Origin: Aristolochia californica
Lineage: Eukaryota; Streptophyta; Magnoliopsida; Piperales; Aristolochiaceae
Length of the DNA stretch: 64,000 bases
Assembly (NCBI GenBank): GCA_029961685.1
Contig: JARWKL010000008.1
Span: 30,629,619-30,693,618, forward strand
Direction: 5' to 3'
Each line of letters opens with the position of its first letter. Position 1 is the stretch's first letter. The position numbers were made by a program, and so were the translations under genes. This document shows, one piece after another, positions 24,365-38,200 of the stretch. The notes below the pieces were generated by a model. That model was not told the origin of the DNA. It ran no database searches and saw only the letters and a program-made list of their open reading frames with translations.

Positions 24365-27300
24365 ATGATGCCAAAAATCTCAAGGAGTAGAAAAAATCAA
24401 ATCCTCAAGTGGTTGGATATTTTCCAGAGCCAAACAACCCACTTTTTGCCAATCCTTAAAAATCACAGACACTTTTTGGAATTACCTCTCTCAGCATTTG
24501 TGGATGTTCAACTTTTCTTTTTCAGATCCAAACTTGAGTTTTCACTCTCCCATTTTTCTCGTAAACAAAAAAGACATGAGGCAAAATAGATCGCATGAAA
24601 ATGAAAATTTTAGAGTCCATGTATGCAAAAAAAAAAAATAGAAAACCTTAATAAATGTAAAAGTGAAGAAAATTATTTCACGCACTATAAAAACGAACCC
24701 CAAGGTTTTGTTATCCATGTTTGGGAAATTCCACTAGTACAACCCCCTAATAATTAGCTTGGTGGAATTTTTTAGGAAAGGGACTTCTAACTGATCCTAA
24801 CACGCTTTAAATGTGGTGTCCATGTATGCCAGAAACATGTTGAGGATGCAAGTGGCCTAATGATGCCAAAAATCTCAAGGAGTAGAAAGAATCAAATCCT
24901 CAAGTGGTTGGATATTTATTAGAGCCAAACAACCCACTTTTTGCCTATCCTTAAAAATCTCAGATACTTTTTGGAATTATCTCTCTCAGCATTTGTGGAT
25001 GTTCAACTTTTGTTTTTTCAGATCCAAACTTGAGTTTTCACTCTCCCATTTTTCTCGTAAACAAAAAAGACATGAGGATAAATAGATCGCAACAAAATAA
25101 AAATTTTAGAGTCCATGTGTGCAAACAAAAATTTGAAAACCATAATAAATGTAAAAGTAAAGAAAATTATTTCACGCACTATAAAAATGAACTCCAAGGT
25201 TTTGTTATCCATGTTTGCGAAATTCCACAAGTACAACCCCCTAATAATTAGTTTGGTGGAATTTTATAGGAAATGGACTTCTAACTGATCTTAACATGCT
25301 TTAAATGTGGTGTCCATGCATGCCAGAAACAAGTTGAGGATGCAAGTGGCCTAATGATGCCAAAAATCTCAAGGAGTAGAAAAAATCAAATCCTCAAGTT
25401 GTTGGATATATACCAGAGCCAAACAACCCACTTTTTGCCTATCCTTAAAAATCACAAACACTTTTTGGAATTATCTCTCTCAGCATTTGTGGATGTTCAA
25501 CTTTTCTTTTTCAGATCCAAACTTGAGTTTTCACTCTCCCATTTTTCTCGTAAACAAAAAAGACATGAGGATAAATAGATCGCAACAAAATAAAAATTTT
25601 AGAGTCCATGTATCCAAAAAAAAAACTTGAAAACCATAATAAATGTAAAAGTGAAGAAAATTATTTCACGCACTATAAAAACAAACTCCAAGATTTTGTT
25701 ATCCATGTATGGGAAATTCCACAAGTACAACCCCCTAATAATTAGCTTGGTGGAATTTTATAGGAAAGGGACTTCTAACTGATCCTAACATGCATTAAAT
25801 GTGGTGTCCGTGCATGCCAGAAACATGTTGAGGATGCAAGTGGCCTAATGATGCCAAAAATCTCAAGGAGTAGAAAAAATCAAATCCTCAAGTGGTTGCA
25901 TATTTACCAGAGCCAAACAACCCACTTTTTGCCTATCCTTCAAAATCACAGATACTTTTTGCAATTATCTCTCTCAGTATTTGTGGATGTTCAACTTTTT
26001 TTTTTTCAGATCCAAACTTGAGTTTTCACTCTCCCATTTTTCTCGTAAACAAAAACGATATAAGGCAAAATATATCGCAACAAAATGAAAATTTTAGAGT
26101 CCATGTATGCAAAAAAAAAAAAATTGAAAACCATAATAAACGTAAAAGTGAAGAAAATTATTTCACGCACTATAAAAACGAACTCCATGGTTTTGTTATC
26201 CATGTTTGGGAAATTCCACTAGTACAACCCCCTAATAATTAGCTTGGTGGAATTTTTTAGGAAAGGGACTTCTAACTCATCCTAACACGCTTTAAATGTG
26301 GTGTCCATGCATGCCAGAAACATGTTGAGGATGCAAGTGGCCTAATGACGCCAAAAATCTCAAGGAGTAGAAAAAATCAAATCCTCAAGTGGTTGGATAT
26401 TTACCAGAGCCAAACAACCCACTTTTTGCCTATCCTTAAAAATCACAGACACTTTTTGGAATTATCTCTCTCAGTATTTGTGGATGTTCAACTTTTTTTT
26501 TTCAGATCCAAACTTGAGTATTCACTCTCCCATTTTTCTCGTAAACAAAAACGATATAAGGCAAAATAGATCGCAACAAAATGAAAATTTTAGAGTCCAT
26601 GTATACAAAAAAAAAATTGAAAACCATAATAAATGTAAAAGTGAAGAAAATTATTTCACGCACTACAAAAACAGACTCCAAGGTTTTGTTATCCTTGTAT
26701 GGGAAATTCCACTAGTACAACCCCCTAATAATTATCTTGGTGGAATTTTATAGGAAAGGGACTTCTAACTGATCCTAACATGCTTTAAATGTGGTGTCCA
26801 TGCATGCCAGAAACATGTTGAGGATGCAAGTGGCCTAATGATGCCAAAAATCTAAAGGAGTAGAAAAAATCAAATACTCAAGTGGTTGGATATTTACCTG
26901 AGCCAAACAACCCACTTTTTGATTATCCTTAAAAATCACAGATACTTTTTGGAATTATCTCTCTCCGTATTTGTGGATGTTCAACTTTTTTTTTTCAGAT
27001 CCAAACTTGAGTTTTCACTCTCCCATTTTTCTCGTAAACAAAAACGATATAAGGCAAAATAGATCGCAACAAAATGAAAATTTTAGAGTCCATGTATGCA
27101 AAAAAAAAATTTGAAAACCATAATAAACGTAAAAGTGAAGAAAATTATTTCACGCACTATAAAAACAAACTCCAAGGTTTTCTTATCCATGTTTGGAAAA
27201 TTCCACTAGTACAACCCCCTAATAATTAGCTTGGTGGAATTTTATAGGAAAGGGACTTCTAACAGATCCTAACATGCTTTAAATGTGGTGTCCATGCATG

Positions 27301-27823
27301 CCAGAAACATGTTGAGGATGCAAGTGGCCTAATGATGGCAAAAATCTCAAGGAGTAGAAAAAATCAAATCCTCAATTGGTTGGATATTGACCAGAGCCAA
27401 ACAACCCACTTTTTGCCTATCCTTAAAAATCACACACACTTTTTGGAATTATCTCTATCAGCATTGTGGATGTTCAACTTTTTGTTTTCAGATCCAAACT
27501 TGAGTTTTCACTCTCCCATTTTTCTCGTAAACAAAAAAGACACGAGGCAAAATAGATCGCAACAAAATAAAAATTTTAGAGTCCATGTATGCAAAAAAAA
27601 ATTTGAAAACCATAATAAATGTAAAAGTGAAGAAAATTATTTCACGCACTATAAAAACAAACTCCAAGGTTTTGTTATCCATGTATGGGAAATTCCACAA
27701 GTACAACCCCCTAATAATTAGCTTGGTGGAATTTTATAGGAAAGGGAGTTCTAACTGATCCTAACATGCTTTAAATGTGGTGTCCATGCATGCCAGAAAC
27801 ATGTTGAGGATGCAAGTGGCCTA
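24365..27823 (+). repeat. HOR copy 8 (3459 bp)
   Basis: Monomers start at 24365, 24860, 25354, 25848, 26345, 26838 and 27332. I noticed no difference from copy 1, but I did not compare every base. Confidence 0.96.
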
Positions 27824-30800
27824 ATGATGCCAAAAATCTCAAGGAGTAGAAAAAATCAAATCCTCAAGTGGTTGGATATTTTCCAGAGCCAAACAACCCA
27901 CTTTTTGCCAATCCTTAAAAATCACAGACACTTTTTGGAATTACCTCTCTCAGCATTTGTGGATGTTCAACTTTTCTTTTTCAGATCCAAACTTGAGTTT
28001 TCACTCTCCCATTTTTCTCGTAAACAAAAAAGACATGAGGCAAAATAGATCGCATGAAAATGAAAATTTTAGAGTCCATGTATGCAAAAAAAAAAAATAG
28101 AAAACCTTAATAAATGTAAAAGTGAAGAAAATTATTTCACGCACTATAAAAACGAACCCCAAGGTTTTGTTATCCATGTTTGGGAAATTCCACTAGTACA
28201 ACCCCCTAATAATTAGCTTGGTGGAATTTTTTAGGAAAGGGACTTCTAACTGATCCTAACACGCTTTAAATGTGGTGTCCATGTATGCCAGAAACATGTT
28301 GAGGATGCAAGTGGCCTAATGATGCCAAAAATCTCAAGGAGTAGAAAGAATCAAATCCTCAAGTGGTTGGATATTTATTAGAGCCAAACAACCCACTTTT
28401 TGCCTATCCTTAAAAATCTCAGATACTTTTTGGAATTATCTCTCTCAGCATTTGTGGATGTTCAACTTTTGTTTTTTCAGATCCAAACTTGAGTTTTCAC
28501 TCTCCCATTTTTCTCGTAAACAAAAAAGACATGAGGATAAATAGATCGCAACAAAATAAAAATTTTAGAGTCCATGTGTGCAAACAAAAATTTGAAAACC
28601 ATAATAAATGTAAAAGTAAAGAAAATTATTTCACGCACTATAAAAATGAACTCCAAGGTTTTGTTATCCATGTTTGCGAAATTCCACAAGTACAACCCCC
28701 TAATAATTAGTTTGGTGGAATTTTATAGGAAATGGACTTCTAACTGATCTTAACATGCTTTAAATGTGGTGTCCATGCATGCCAGAAACAAGTTGAGGAT
28801 GCAAGTGGCCTAATGATGCCAAAAATCTCAAGGAGTAGAAAAAATCAAATCCTCAAGTTGTTGGATATATACCAGAGCCAAACAACCCACTTTTTGCCTA
28901 TCCTTAAAAATCACAAACACTTTTTGGAATTATCTCTCTCAGCATTTGTGGATGTTCAACTTTTCTTTTTCAGATCCAAACTTGAGTTTTCACTCTCCCA
29001 TTTTTCTCGTAAACAAAAAAGACATGAGGATAAATAGATCGCAACAAAATAAAAATTTTAGAGTCCATGTATCCAAAAAAAAAACTTGAAAACCATAATA
29101 AATGTAAAAGTGAAGAAAATTATTTCACGCACTATAAAAACAAACTCCAAGATTTTGTTATCCATGTATGGGAAATTCCACAAGTACAACCCCCTAATAA
29201 TTAGCTTGGTGGAATTTTATAGGAAAGGGACTTCTAACTGATCCTAACATGCATTAAATGTGGTGTCCGTGCATGCCAGAAACATGTTGAGGATGCAAGT
29301 GGCCTAATGATGCCAAAAATCTCAAGGAGTAGAAAAAATCAAATCCTCAAGTGGTTGCATATTTACCAGAGCCAAACAACCCACTTTTTGCCTATCCTTC
29401 AAAATCACAGATACTTTTTGCAATTATCTCTCTCAGTATTTGTGGATGTTCAACTTTTTTTTTTTCAGATCCAAACTTGAGTTTTCACTCTCCCATTTTT
29501 CTCGTAAACAAAAACGATATAAGGCAAAATATATCGCAACAAAATGAAAATTTTAGAGTCCATGTATGCAAAAAAAAAAAAATTGAAAACCATAATAAAC
29601 GTAAAAGTGAAGAAAATTATTTCACGCACTATAAAAACGAACTCCATGGTTTTGTTATCCATGTTTGGGAAATTCCACTAGTACAACCCCCTAATAATTA
29701 GCTTGGTGGAATTTTTTAGGAAAGGGACTTCTAACTCATCCTAACACGCTTTAAATGTGGTGTCCATGCATGCCAGAAACATGTTGAGGATGCAAGTGGC
29801 CTAATGACGCCAAAAATCTCAAGGAGTAGAAAAAATCAAATCCTCAAGTGGTTGGATATTTACCAGAGCCAAACAACCCACTTTTTGCCTATCCTTAAAA
29901 ATCACAGACACTTTTTGGAATTATCTCTCTCAGTATTTGTGGATGTTCAACTTTTTTTTTTCAGATCCAAACTTGAGTATTCACTCTCCCATTTTTCTCG
30001 TAAACAAAAACGATATAAGGCAAAATAGATCGCAACAAAATGAAAATTTTAGAGTCCATGTATACAAAAAAAAAATTGAAAACCATAATAAATGTAAAAG
30101 TGAAGAAAATTATTTCACGCACTACAAAAACAGACTCCAAGGTTTTGTTATCCTTGTATGGGAAATTCCACTAGTACAACCCCCTAATAATTATCTTGGT
30201 GGAATTTTATAGGAAAGGGACTTCTAACTGATCCTAACATGCTTTAAATGTGGTGTCCATGCATGCCAGAAACATGTTGAGGATGCAAGTGGCCTAATGA
30301 TGCCAAAAATCTAAAGGAGTAGAAAAAATCAAATACTCAAGTGGTTGGATATTTACCTGAGCCAAACAACCCACTTTTTGATTATCCTTAAAAATCACAG
30401 ATACTTTTTGGAATTATCTCTCTCCGTATTTGTGGATGTTCAACTTTTTTTTTTCAGATCCAAACTTGAGTTTTCACTCTCCCATTTTTCTCGTAAACAA
30501 AAACGATATAAGGCAAAATAGATCGCAACAAAATGAAAATTTTAGAGTCCATGTATGCAAAAAAAAAATTTGAAAACCATAATAAACGTAAAAGTGAAGA
30601 AAATTATTTCACGCACTATAAAAACAAACTCCAAGGTTTTCTTATCCATGTTTGGAAAATTCCACTAGTACAACCCCCTAATAATTAGCTTGGTGGAATT
30701 TTATAGGAAAGGGACTTCTAACAGATCCTAACATGCTTTAAATGTGGTGTCCATGCATGCCAGAAACATGTTGAGGATGCAAGTGGCCTAATGATGGCAA

Positions 30801-31282
30801 AAATCTCAAGGAGTAGAAAAAATCAAATCCTCAATTGGTTGGATATTGACCAGAGCCAAACAACCCACTTTTTGCCTATCCTTAAAAATCACACACACTT
30901 TTTGGAATTATCTCTATCAGCATTGTGGATGTTCAACTTTTTGTTTTCAGATCCAAACTTGAGTTTTCACTCTCCCATTTTTCTCGTAAACAAAAAAGAC
31001 ACGAGGCAAAATAGATCGCAACAAAATAAAAATTTTAGAGTCCATGTATGCAAAAAAAAATTTGAAAACCATAATAAATGTAAAAGTGAAGAAAATTATT
31101 TCACGCACTATAAAAACAAACTCCAAGGTTTTGTTATCCATGTATGGGAAATTCCACAAGTACAACCCCCTAATAATTAGCTTGGTGGAATTTTATAGGA
31201 AAGGGAGTTCTAACTGATCCTAACATGCTTTAAATGTGGTGTCCATGCATGCCAGAAACATGTTGAGGATGCAAGTGGCCTA
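27824..31282 (+). repeat. HOR copy 9 (3459 bp)
   Basis: Monomers start at 27824, 28319, 28813, 29307, 29804, 30297 and 30791. No marker difference was noticed; the length is exactly that of copies 1-8. Confidence 0.96.
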
Positions 31283-34200
31283 ATGATGCCAAAAATCTCA
31301 AGGAGTAGAAAAAATCAAATCCTCAAGTGGTTGGATATTTTCCAGAGCCAAACAACCCACTTTTTGCCAATCCTTAAAAATCACAGACACTTTTTGGAAT
31401 TACCTCTCTCAGCATTTGTGGATGTTCAACTTTTCTTTTTCAGATCCAAACTTGAGTTTTCACTCTCCCATTTTTCTCGTAAACAAAAAAGACATGAGGC
31501 AAAATAGATCGCATGAAAATGAAAATTTTAGAGTCCATGTATGCAAAAAAAAAAAATAGAAAACCTTAATAAATGTAAAAGTGAAGAAAATTATTTCACG
31601 CACTATAAAAACGAACCCCAAGGTTTTGTTATCCATGTTTGGGAAATTCCACTAGTACAACCCCCTAATAATTAGCTTGGTGGAATTTTTTAGGAAAGGG
31701 ACTTCTAACTGATCCTAACACGCTTTAAATGTGGTGTCCATGTATGCCAGAAACATGTTGAGGATGCAAGTGGCCTAATGATGCCAAAAATCTCAAGGAG
31801 TAGAAAGAATCAAATCCTCAAGTGGTTGGATATTTATTAGAGCCAAACAACCCACTTTTTGCCTATCCTTAAAAATCTCAGATACTTTTTGGAATTATCT
31901 CTCTCAGCATTTGTGGATGTTCAACTTTTGTTTTTTCAGATCCAAACTTGAGTTTTCACTCTCCCATTTTTCTCGTAAACAAAAAAGACATGAGGATAAA
32001 TAGATCGCAACAAAATAAAAATTTTAGAGTCCATGTGTGCAAACAAAAATTTGAAAACCATAATAAATGTAAAAGTAAAGAAAATTATTTCACGCACTAT
32101 AAAAATGAACTCCAAGGTTTTGTTATCCATGTTTGCGAAATTCCACAAGTACAACCCCCTAATAATTAGTTTGGTGGAATTTTATAGGAAATGGACTTCT
32201 AACTGATCTTAACATGCTTTAAATGTGGTGTCCATGCATGCCAGAAACAAGTTGAGGATGCAAGTGGCCTAATGATGCCAAAAATCTCAAGGAGTAGAAA
32301 AAATCAAATCCTCAAGTTGTTGGATATATACCAGAGCCAAACAACCCACTTTTTGCCTATCCTTAAAAATCACAAACACTTTTTGGAATTATCTCTCTCA
32401 GCATTTGTGGATGTTCAACTTTTCTTTTTCAGATCCAAACTTGAGTTTTCACTCTCCCATTTTTCTCGTAAACAAAAAAGACATGAGGATAAATAGATCG
32501 CAACAAAATAAAAATTTTAGAGTCCATGTATCCAAAAAAAAAACTTGAAAACCATAATAAATGTAAAAGTGAAGAAAATTATTTCACGCACTATAAAAAC
32601 AAACTCCAAGATTTTGTTATCCATGTATGGGAAATTCCACAAGTACAACCCCCTAATAATTAGCTTGGTGGAATTTTATAGGAAAGGGACTTCTAACTGA
32701 TCCTAACATGCATTAAATGTGGTGTCCGTGCATGCCAGAAACATGTTGAGGATGCAAGTGGCCTAATGATGCCAAAAATCTCAAGGAGTAGAAAAAATCA
32801 AATCCTCAAGTGGTTGCATATTTACCAGAGCCAAACAACCCACTTTTTGCCTATCCTTCAAAATCACAGATACTTTTTGCAATTATCTCTCTCAGTATTT
32901 GTGGATGTTCAACTTTTTTTTTTTCAGATCCAAACTTGAGTTTTCACTCTCCCATTTTTCTCGTAAACAAAAACGATATAAGGCAAAATATATCGCAACA
33001 AAATGAAAATTTTAGAGTCCATGTATGCAAAAAAAAAAAAATTGAAAACCATAATAAACGTAAAAGTGAAGAAAATTATTTCACGCACTATAAAAACGAA
33101 CTCCATGGTTTTGTTATCCATGTTTGGGAAATTCCACTAGTACAACCCCCTAATAATTAGCTTGGTGGAATTTTTTAGGAAAGGGACTTCTAACTCATCC
33201 TAACACGCTTTAAATGTGGTGTCCATGCATGCCAGAAACATGTTGAGGATGCAAGTGGCCTAATGACGCCAAAAATCTCAAGGAGTAGAAAAAATCAAAT
33301 CCTCAAGTGGTTGGATATTTACCAGAGCCAAACAACCCACTTTTTGCCTATCCTTAAAAATCACAGACACTTTTTGGAATTATCTCTCTCAGTATTTGTG
33401 GATGTTCAACTTTTTTTTTTCAGATCCAAACTTGAGTATTCACTCCCCCATTTTTCTCGTAAACAAAAACGATATAAGGCAAAATAGATCGCAACAAAAT
33501 GAAAATTTTAGAGTCCATGTATACAAAAAAAAAATTGAAAACCATAATAAATGTAAAAGTGAAGAAAATTATTTCACGCACTACAAAAACAGACTCCAAG
33601 GTTTTGTTATCCTTGTATGGGAAATTCCACTAGTACAACCCCCTAATAATTATCTTGGTGGAATTTTATAGGAAAGGGACTTCTAACTGATCCTAACATG
33701 CTTTAAATGTGGTGTCCATGCATGCCAGAAACATGTTGAGGATGCAAGTGGCCTAATGATGCCAAAAATCTAAAGGAGTAGAAAAAATCAAATACTCAAG
33801 TGGTTGGATATTTACCTGAGCCAAACAACCCACTTTTTGATTATCCTTAAAAATCACAGATACTTTTTGGAATTATCTCTCTCCGTATTTGTGGATGTTC
33901 AACTTTTTTTTTTCAGATCCAAACTTGAGTTTTCACTCTCCCATTTTTCTCGTAAACAAAAACGATATAAGGCAAAATAGATCGCAACAAAATGAAAATT
34001 TTAGAGTCCATGTATGCAAAAAAAAAATTTGAAAACCATAATAAACGTAAAAGTGAAGAAAATTATTTCACGCACTATAAAAACAAACTCCAAGGTTTTC
34101 TTATCCATGTTTGGAAAATTCCACTAGTACAACCCCCTAATAATTAGCTTGGTGGAATTTTATAGGAAAGGGACTTCTAACAGATCCTAACATGCTTTAA

Positions 34201-34741
34201 ATGTGGTGTCCATGCATGCCAGAAACATGTTGAGGATGCAAGTGGCCTAATGATGGCAAAAATCTCAAGGAGTAGAAAAAATCAAATCCTCAATTGGTTG
34301 GATATTGACCAGAGCCAAACAACCCACTTTTTGCCTATCCTTAAAAATCACACACACTTTTTGGAATTATCTCTATCAGCATTGTGGATGTTCAACTTTT
34401 TGTTTTCAGATCCAAACTTGAGTTTTCACTCTCCCATTTTTCTCGTAAACAAAAAAGACACGAGGCAAAATAGATCGCAACAAAATAAAAATTTTAGAGT
34501 CCATGTATGCAAAAAAAAATTTGAAAACCATAATAAATGTAAAAGTGAAGAAAATTATTTCACGCACTATAAAAACAAACTCCAAGGTTTTGTTATCCAT
34601 GTATGGGAAATTCCACAAGTACAACCCCCTAATAATTAGCTTGGTGGAATTTTATAGGAAAGGGAGTTCTAACTGATCCTAACATGCTTTAAATGTGGTG
34701 TCCATGCATGCCAGAAACATGTTGAGGATGCAAGTGGCCTA
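31283..34741 (+). repeat. HOR copy 10 (3459 bp)
   Basis: Monomers start at 31283, 31778, 32272, 32766, 33263, 33756 and 34250. m5 has C at 33446 (CACTCCCCCA instead of CACTCTCCCA). This is the first of three copies with the change, each two HORs apart. Confidence 0.97.
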
Positions 34742-37700
34742 ATGATGCCAAAAATCTCAAGGAGTAGAAAAAATCAAATCCTCAAGTGGTTGGATATTTT
34801 CCAGAGCCAAACAACCCACTTTTTGCCAATCCTTAAAAATCACAGACACTTTTTGGAATTACCTCTCTCAGCATTTGTGGATGTTCAACTTTTCTTTTTC
34901 AGATCCAAACTTGAGTTTTCACTCTCCCATTTTTCTCGTAAACAAAAAAGACATGAGGCAAAATAGATCGCATGAAAATGAAAATTTTAGAGTCCATGTA
35001 TGCAAAAAAAAAAAATAGAAAACCTTAATAAATGTAAAAGTGAAGAAAATTATTTCACGCACTATAAAAACGAACCCCAAGGTTTTGTTATCCATGTTTG
35101 GGAAATTCCACTAGTACAACCCCCTAATAATTAGCTTGGTGGAATTTTTTAGGAAAGGGACTTCTAACTGATCCTAACACGCTTTAAATGTGGTGTCCAT
35201 GTATGCCAGAAACATGTTGAGGATGCAAGTGGCCTAATGATGCCAAAAATCTCAAGGAGTAGAAAGAATCAAATCCTCAAGTGGTTGGATATTTATTAGA
35301 GCCAAACAACCCACTTTTTGCCTATCCTTAAAAATCTCAGATACTTTTTGGAATTATCTCTCTCAGCATTTGTGGATGTTCAACTTTTGTTTTTTCAGAT
35401 CCAAACTTGAGTTTTCACTCTCCCATTTTTCTCGTAAACAAAAAAGACATGAGGATAAATAGATCGCAACAAAATAAAAATTTTAGAGTCCATGTGTGCA
35501 AACAAAAATTTGAAAACCATAATAAATGTAAAAGTAAAGAAAATTATTTCACGCACTATAAAAATGAACTCCAAGGTTTTGTTATCCATGTTTGCGAAAT
35601 TCCACAAGTACAACCCCCTAATAATTAGTTTGGTGGAATTTTATAGGAAATGGACTTCTAACTGATCTTAACATGCTTTAAATGTGGTGTCCATGCATGC
35701 CAGAAACAAGTTGAGGATGCAAGTGGCCTAATGATGCCAAAAATCTCAAGGAGTAGAAAAAATCAAATCCTCAAGTTGTTGGATATATACCAGAGCCAAA
35801 CAACCCACTTTTTGCCTATCCTTAAAAATCACAAACACTTTTTGGAATTATCTCTCTCAGCATTTGTGGATGTTCAACTTTTCTTTTTCAGATCCAAACT
35901 TGAGTTTTCACTCTCCCATTTTTCTCGTAAACAAAAAAGACATGAGGATAAATAGATCGCAACAAAATAAAAATTTTAGAGTCCATGTATCCAAAAAAAA
36001 AACTTGAAAACCATAATAAATGTAAAAGTGAAGAAAATTATTTCACGCACTATAAAAACAAACTCCAAGATTTTGTTATCCATGTATGGGAAATTCCACA
36101 AGTACAACCCCCTAATAATTAGCTTGGTGGAATTTTATAGGAAAGGGACTTCTAACTGATCCTAACATGCATTAAATGTGGTGTCCGTGCATGCCAGAAA
36201 CATGTTGAGGATGCAAGTGGCCTAATGATGCCAAAAATCTCAAGGAGTAGAAAAAATCAAATCCTCAAGTGGTTGCATATTTACCAGAGCCAAACAACCC
36301 ACTTTTTGCCTATCCTTCAAAATCACAGATACTTTTTGCAATTATCTCTCTCAGTATTTGTGGATGTTCAACTTTTTTTTTTTCAGATCCAAACTTGAGT
36401 TTTCACTCTCCCATTTTTCTCGTAAACAAAAACGATATAAGGCAAAATATATCGCAACAAAATGAAAATTTTAGAGTCCATGTATGCAAAAAAAAAAAAA
36501 TTGAAAACCATAATAAACGTAAAAGTGAAGAAAATTATTTCACGCACTATAAAAACGAACTCCATGGTTTTGTTATCCATGTTTGGGAAATTCCACTAGT
36601 ACAACCCCCTAATAATTAGCTTGGTGGAATTTTTTAGGAAAGGGACTTCTAACTCATCCTAACACGCTTTAAATGTGGTGTCCATGCATGCCAGAAACAT
36701 GTTGAGGATGCAAGTGGCCTAATGACGCCAAAAATCTCAAGGAGTAGAAAAAATCAAATCCTCAAGTGGTTGGATATTTACCAGAGCCAAACAACCCACT
36801 TTTTGCCTATCCTTAAAAATCACAGACACTTTTTGGAATTATCTCTCTCAGTATTTGTGGATGTTCAACTTTTTTTTTTCAGATCCAAACTTGAGTATTC
36901 ACTCTCCCATTTTTCTCGTAAACAAAAACGATATAAGGCAAAATAGATCGCAACAAAATGAAAATTTTAGAGTCCATGTATACAAAAAAAAAATTGAAAA
37001 CCATAATAAATGTAAAAGTGAAGAAAATTATTTCACGCACTACAAAAACAGACTCCAAGGTTTTGTTATCCTTGTATGGGAAATTCCACTAGTACAACCC
37101 CCTAATAATTATCTTGGTGGAATTTTATAGGAAAGGGACTTCTAACTGATCCTAACATGCTTTAAATGTGGTGTCCATGCATGCCAGAAACATGTTGAGG
37201 ATGCAAGTGGCCTAATGATGCCAAAAATCTAAAGGAGTAGAAAAAATCAAATACTCAAGTGGTTGGATATTTACCTGAGCCAAACAACCCACTTTTTGAT
37301 TATCCTTAAAAATCACAGATACTTTTTGGAATTATCTCTCTCCGTATTTGTGGATGTTCAACTTTTTTTTTTCAGATCCAAACTTGAGTTTTCACTCTCC
37401 CATTTTTCTCGTAAACAAAAACGATATAAGGCAAAATAGATCGCAACAAAATGAAAATTTTAGAGTCCATGTATGCAAAAAAAAAATTTGAAAACCATAA
37501 TAAACGTAAAAGTGAAGAAAATTATTTCACGCACTATAAAAACAAACTCCAAGGTTTTCTTATCCATGTTTGGAAAATTCCACTAGTACAACCCCCTAAT
37601 AATTAGCTTGGTGGAATTTTATAGGAAAGGGACTTCTAACAGATCCTAACATGCTTTAAATGTGGTGTCCATGCATGCCAGAAACATGTTGAGGATGCAA

Positions 37701-38200
37701 GTGGCCTAATGATGGCAAAAATCTCAAGGAGTAGAAAAAATCAAATCCTCAATTGGTTGGATATTGACCAGAGCCAAACAACCCACTTTTTGCCTATCCT
37801 TAAAAATCACACACACTTTTTGGAATTATCTCTATCAGCATTGTGGATGTTCAACTTTTTGTTTTCAGATCCAAACTTGAGTTTTCACTCTCCCATTTTT
37901 CTCGTAAACAAAAAAGACACGAGGCAAAATAGATCGCAACAAAATAAAAATTTTAGAGTCCATGTATGCAAAAAAAAATTTGAAAACCATAATAAATGTA
38001 AAAGTGAAGAAAATTATTTCACGCACTATAAAAACAAACTCCAAGGTTTTGTTATCCATGTATGGGAAATTCCACAAGTACAACCCCCTAATAATTAGCT
38101 TGGTGGAATTTTATAGGAAAGGGAGTTCTAACTGATCCTAACATGCTTTAAATGTGGTGTCCATGCATGCCAGAAACATGTTGAGGATGCAAGTGGCCTA
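34742..38200 (+). repeat. HOR copy 11 (3459 bp)
   Basis: Monomers start at 34742, 35237, 35731, 36225, 36722, 37215 and 37709. m5 has the common T at the alternating marker, so this unit is the unmarked partner of copy 10. Confidence 0.97.
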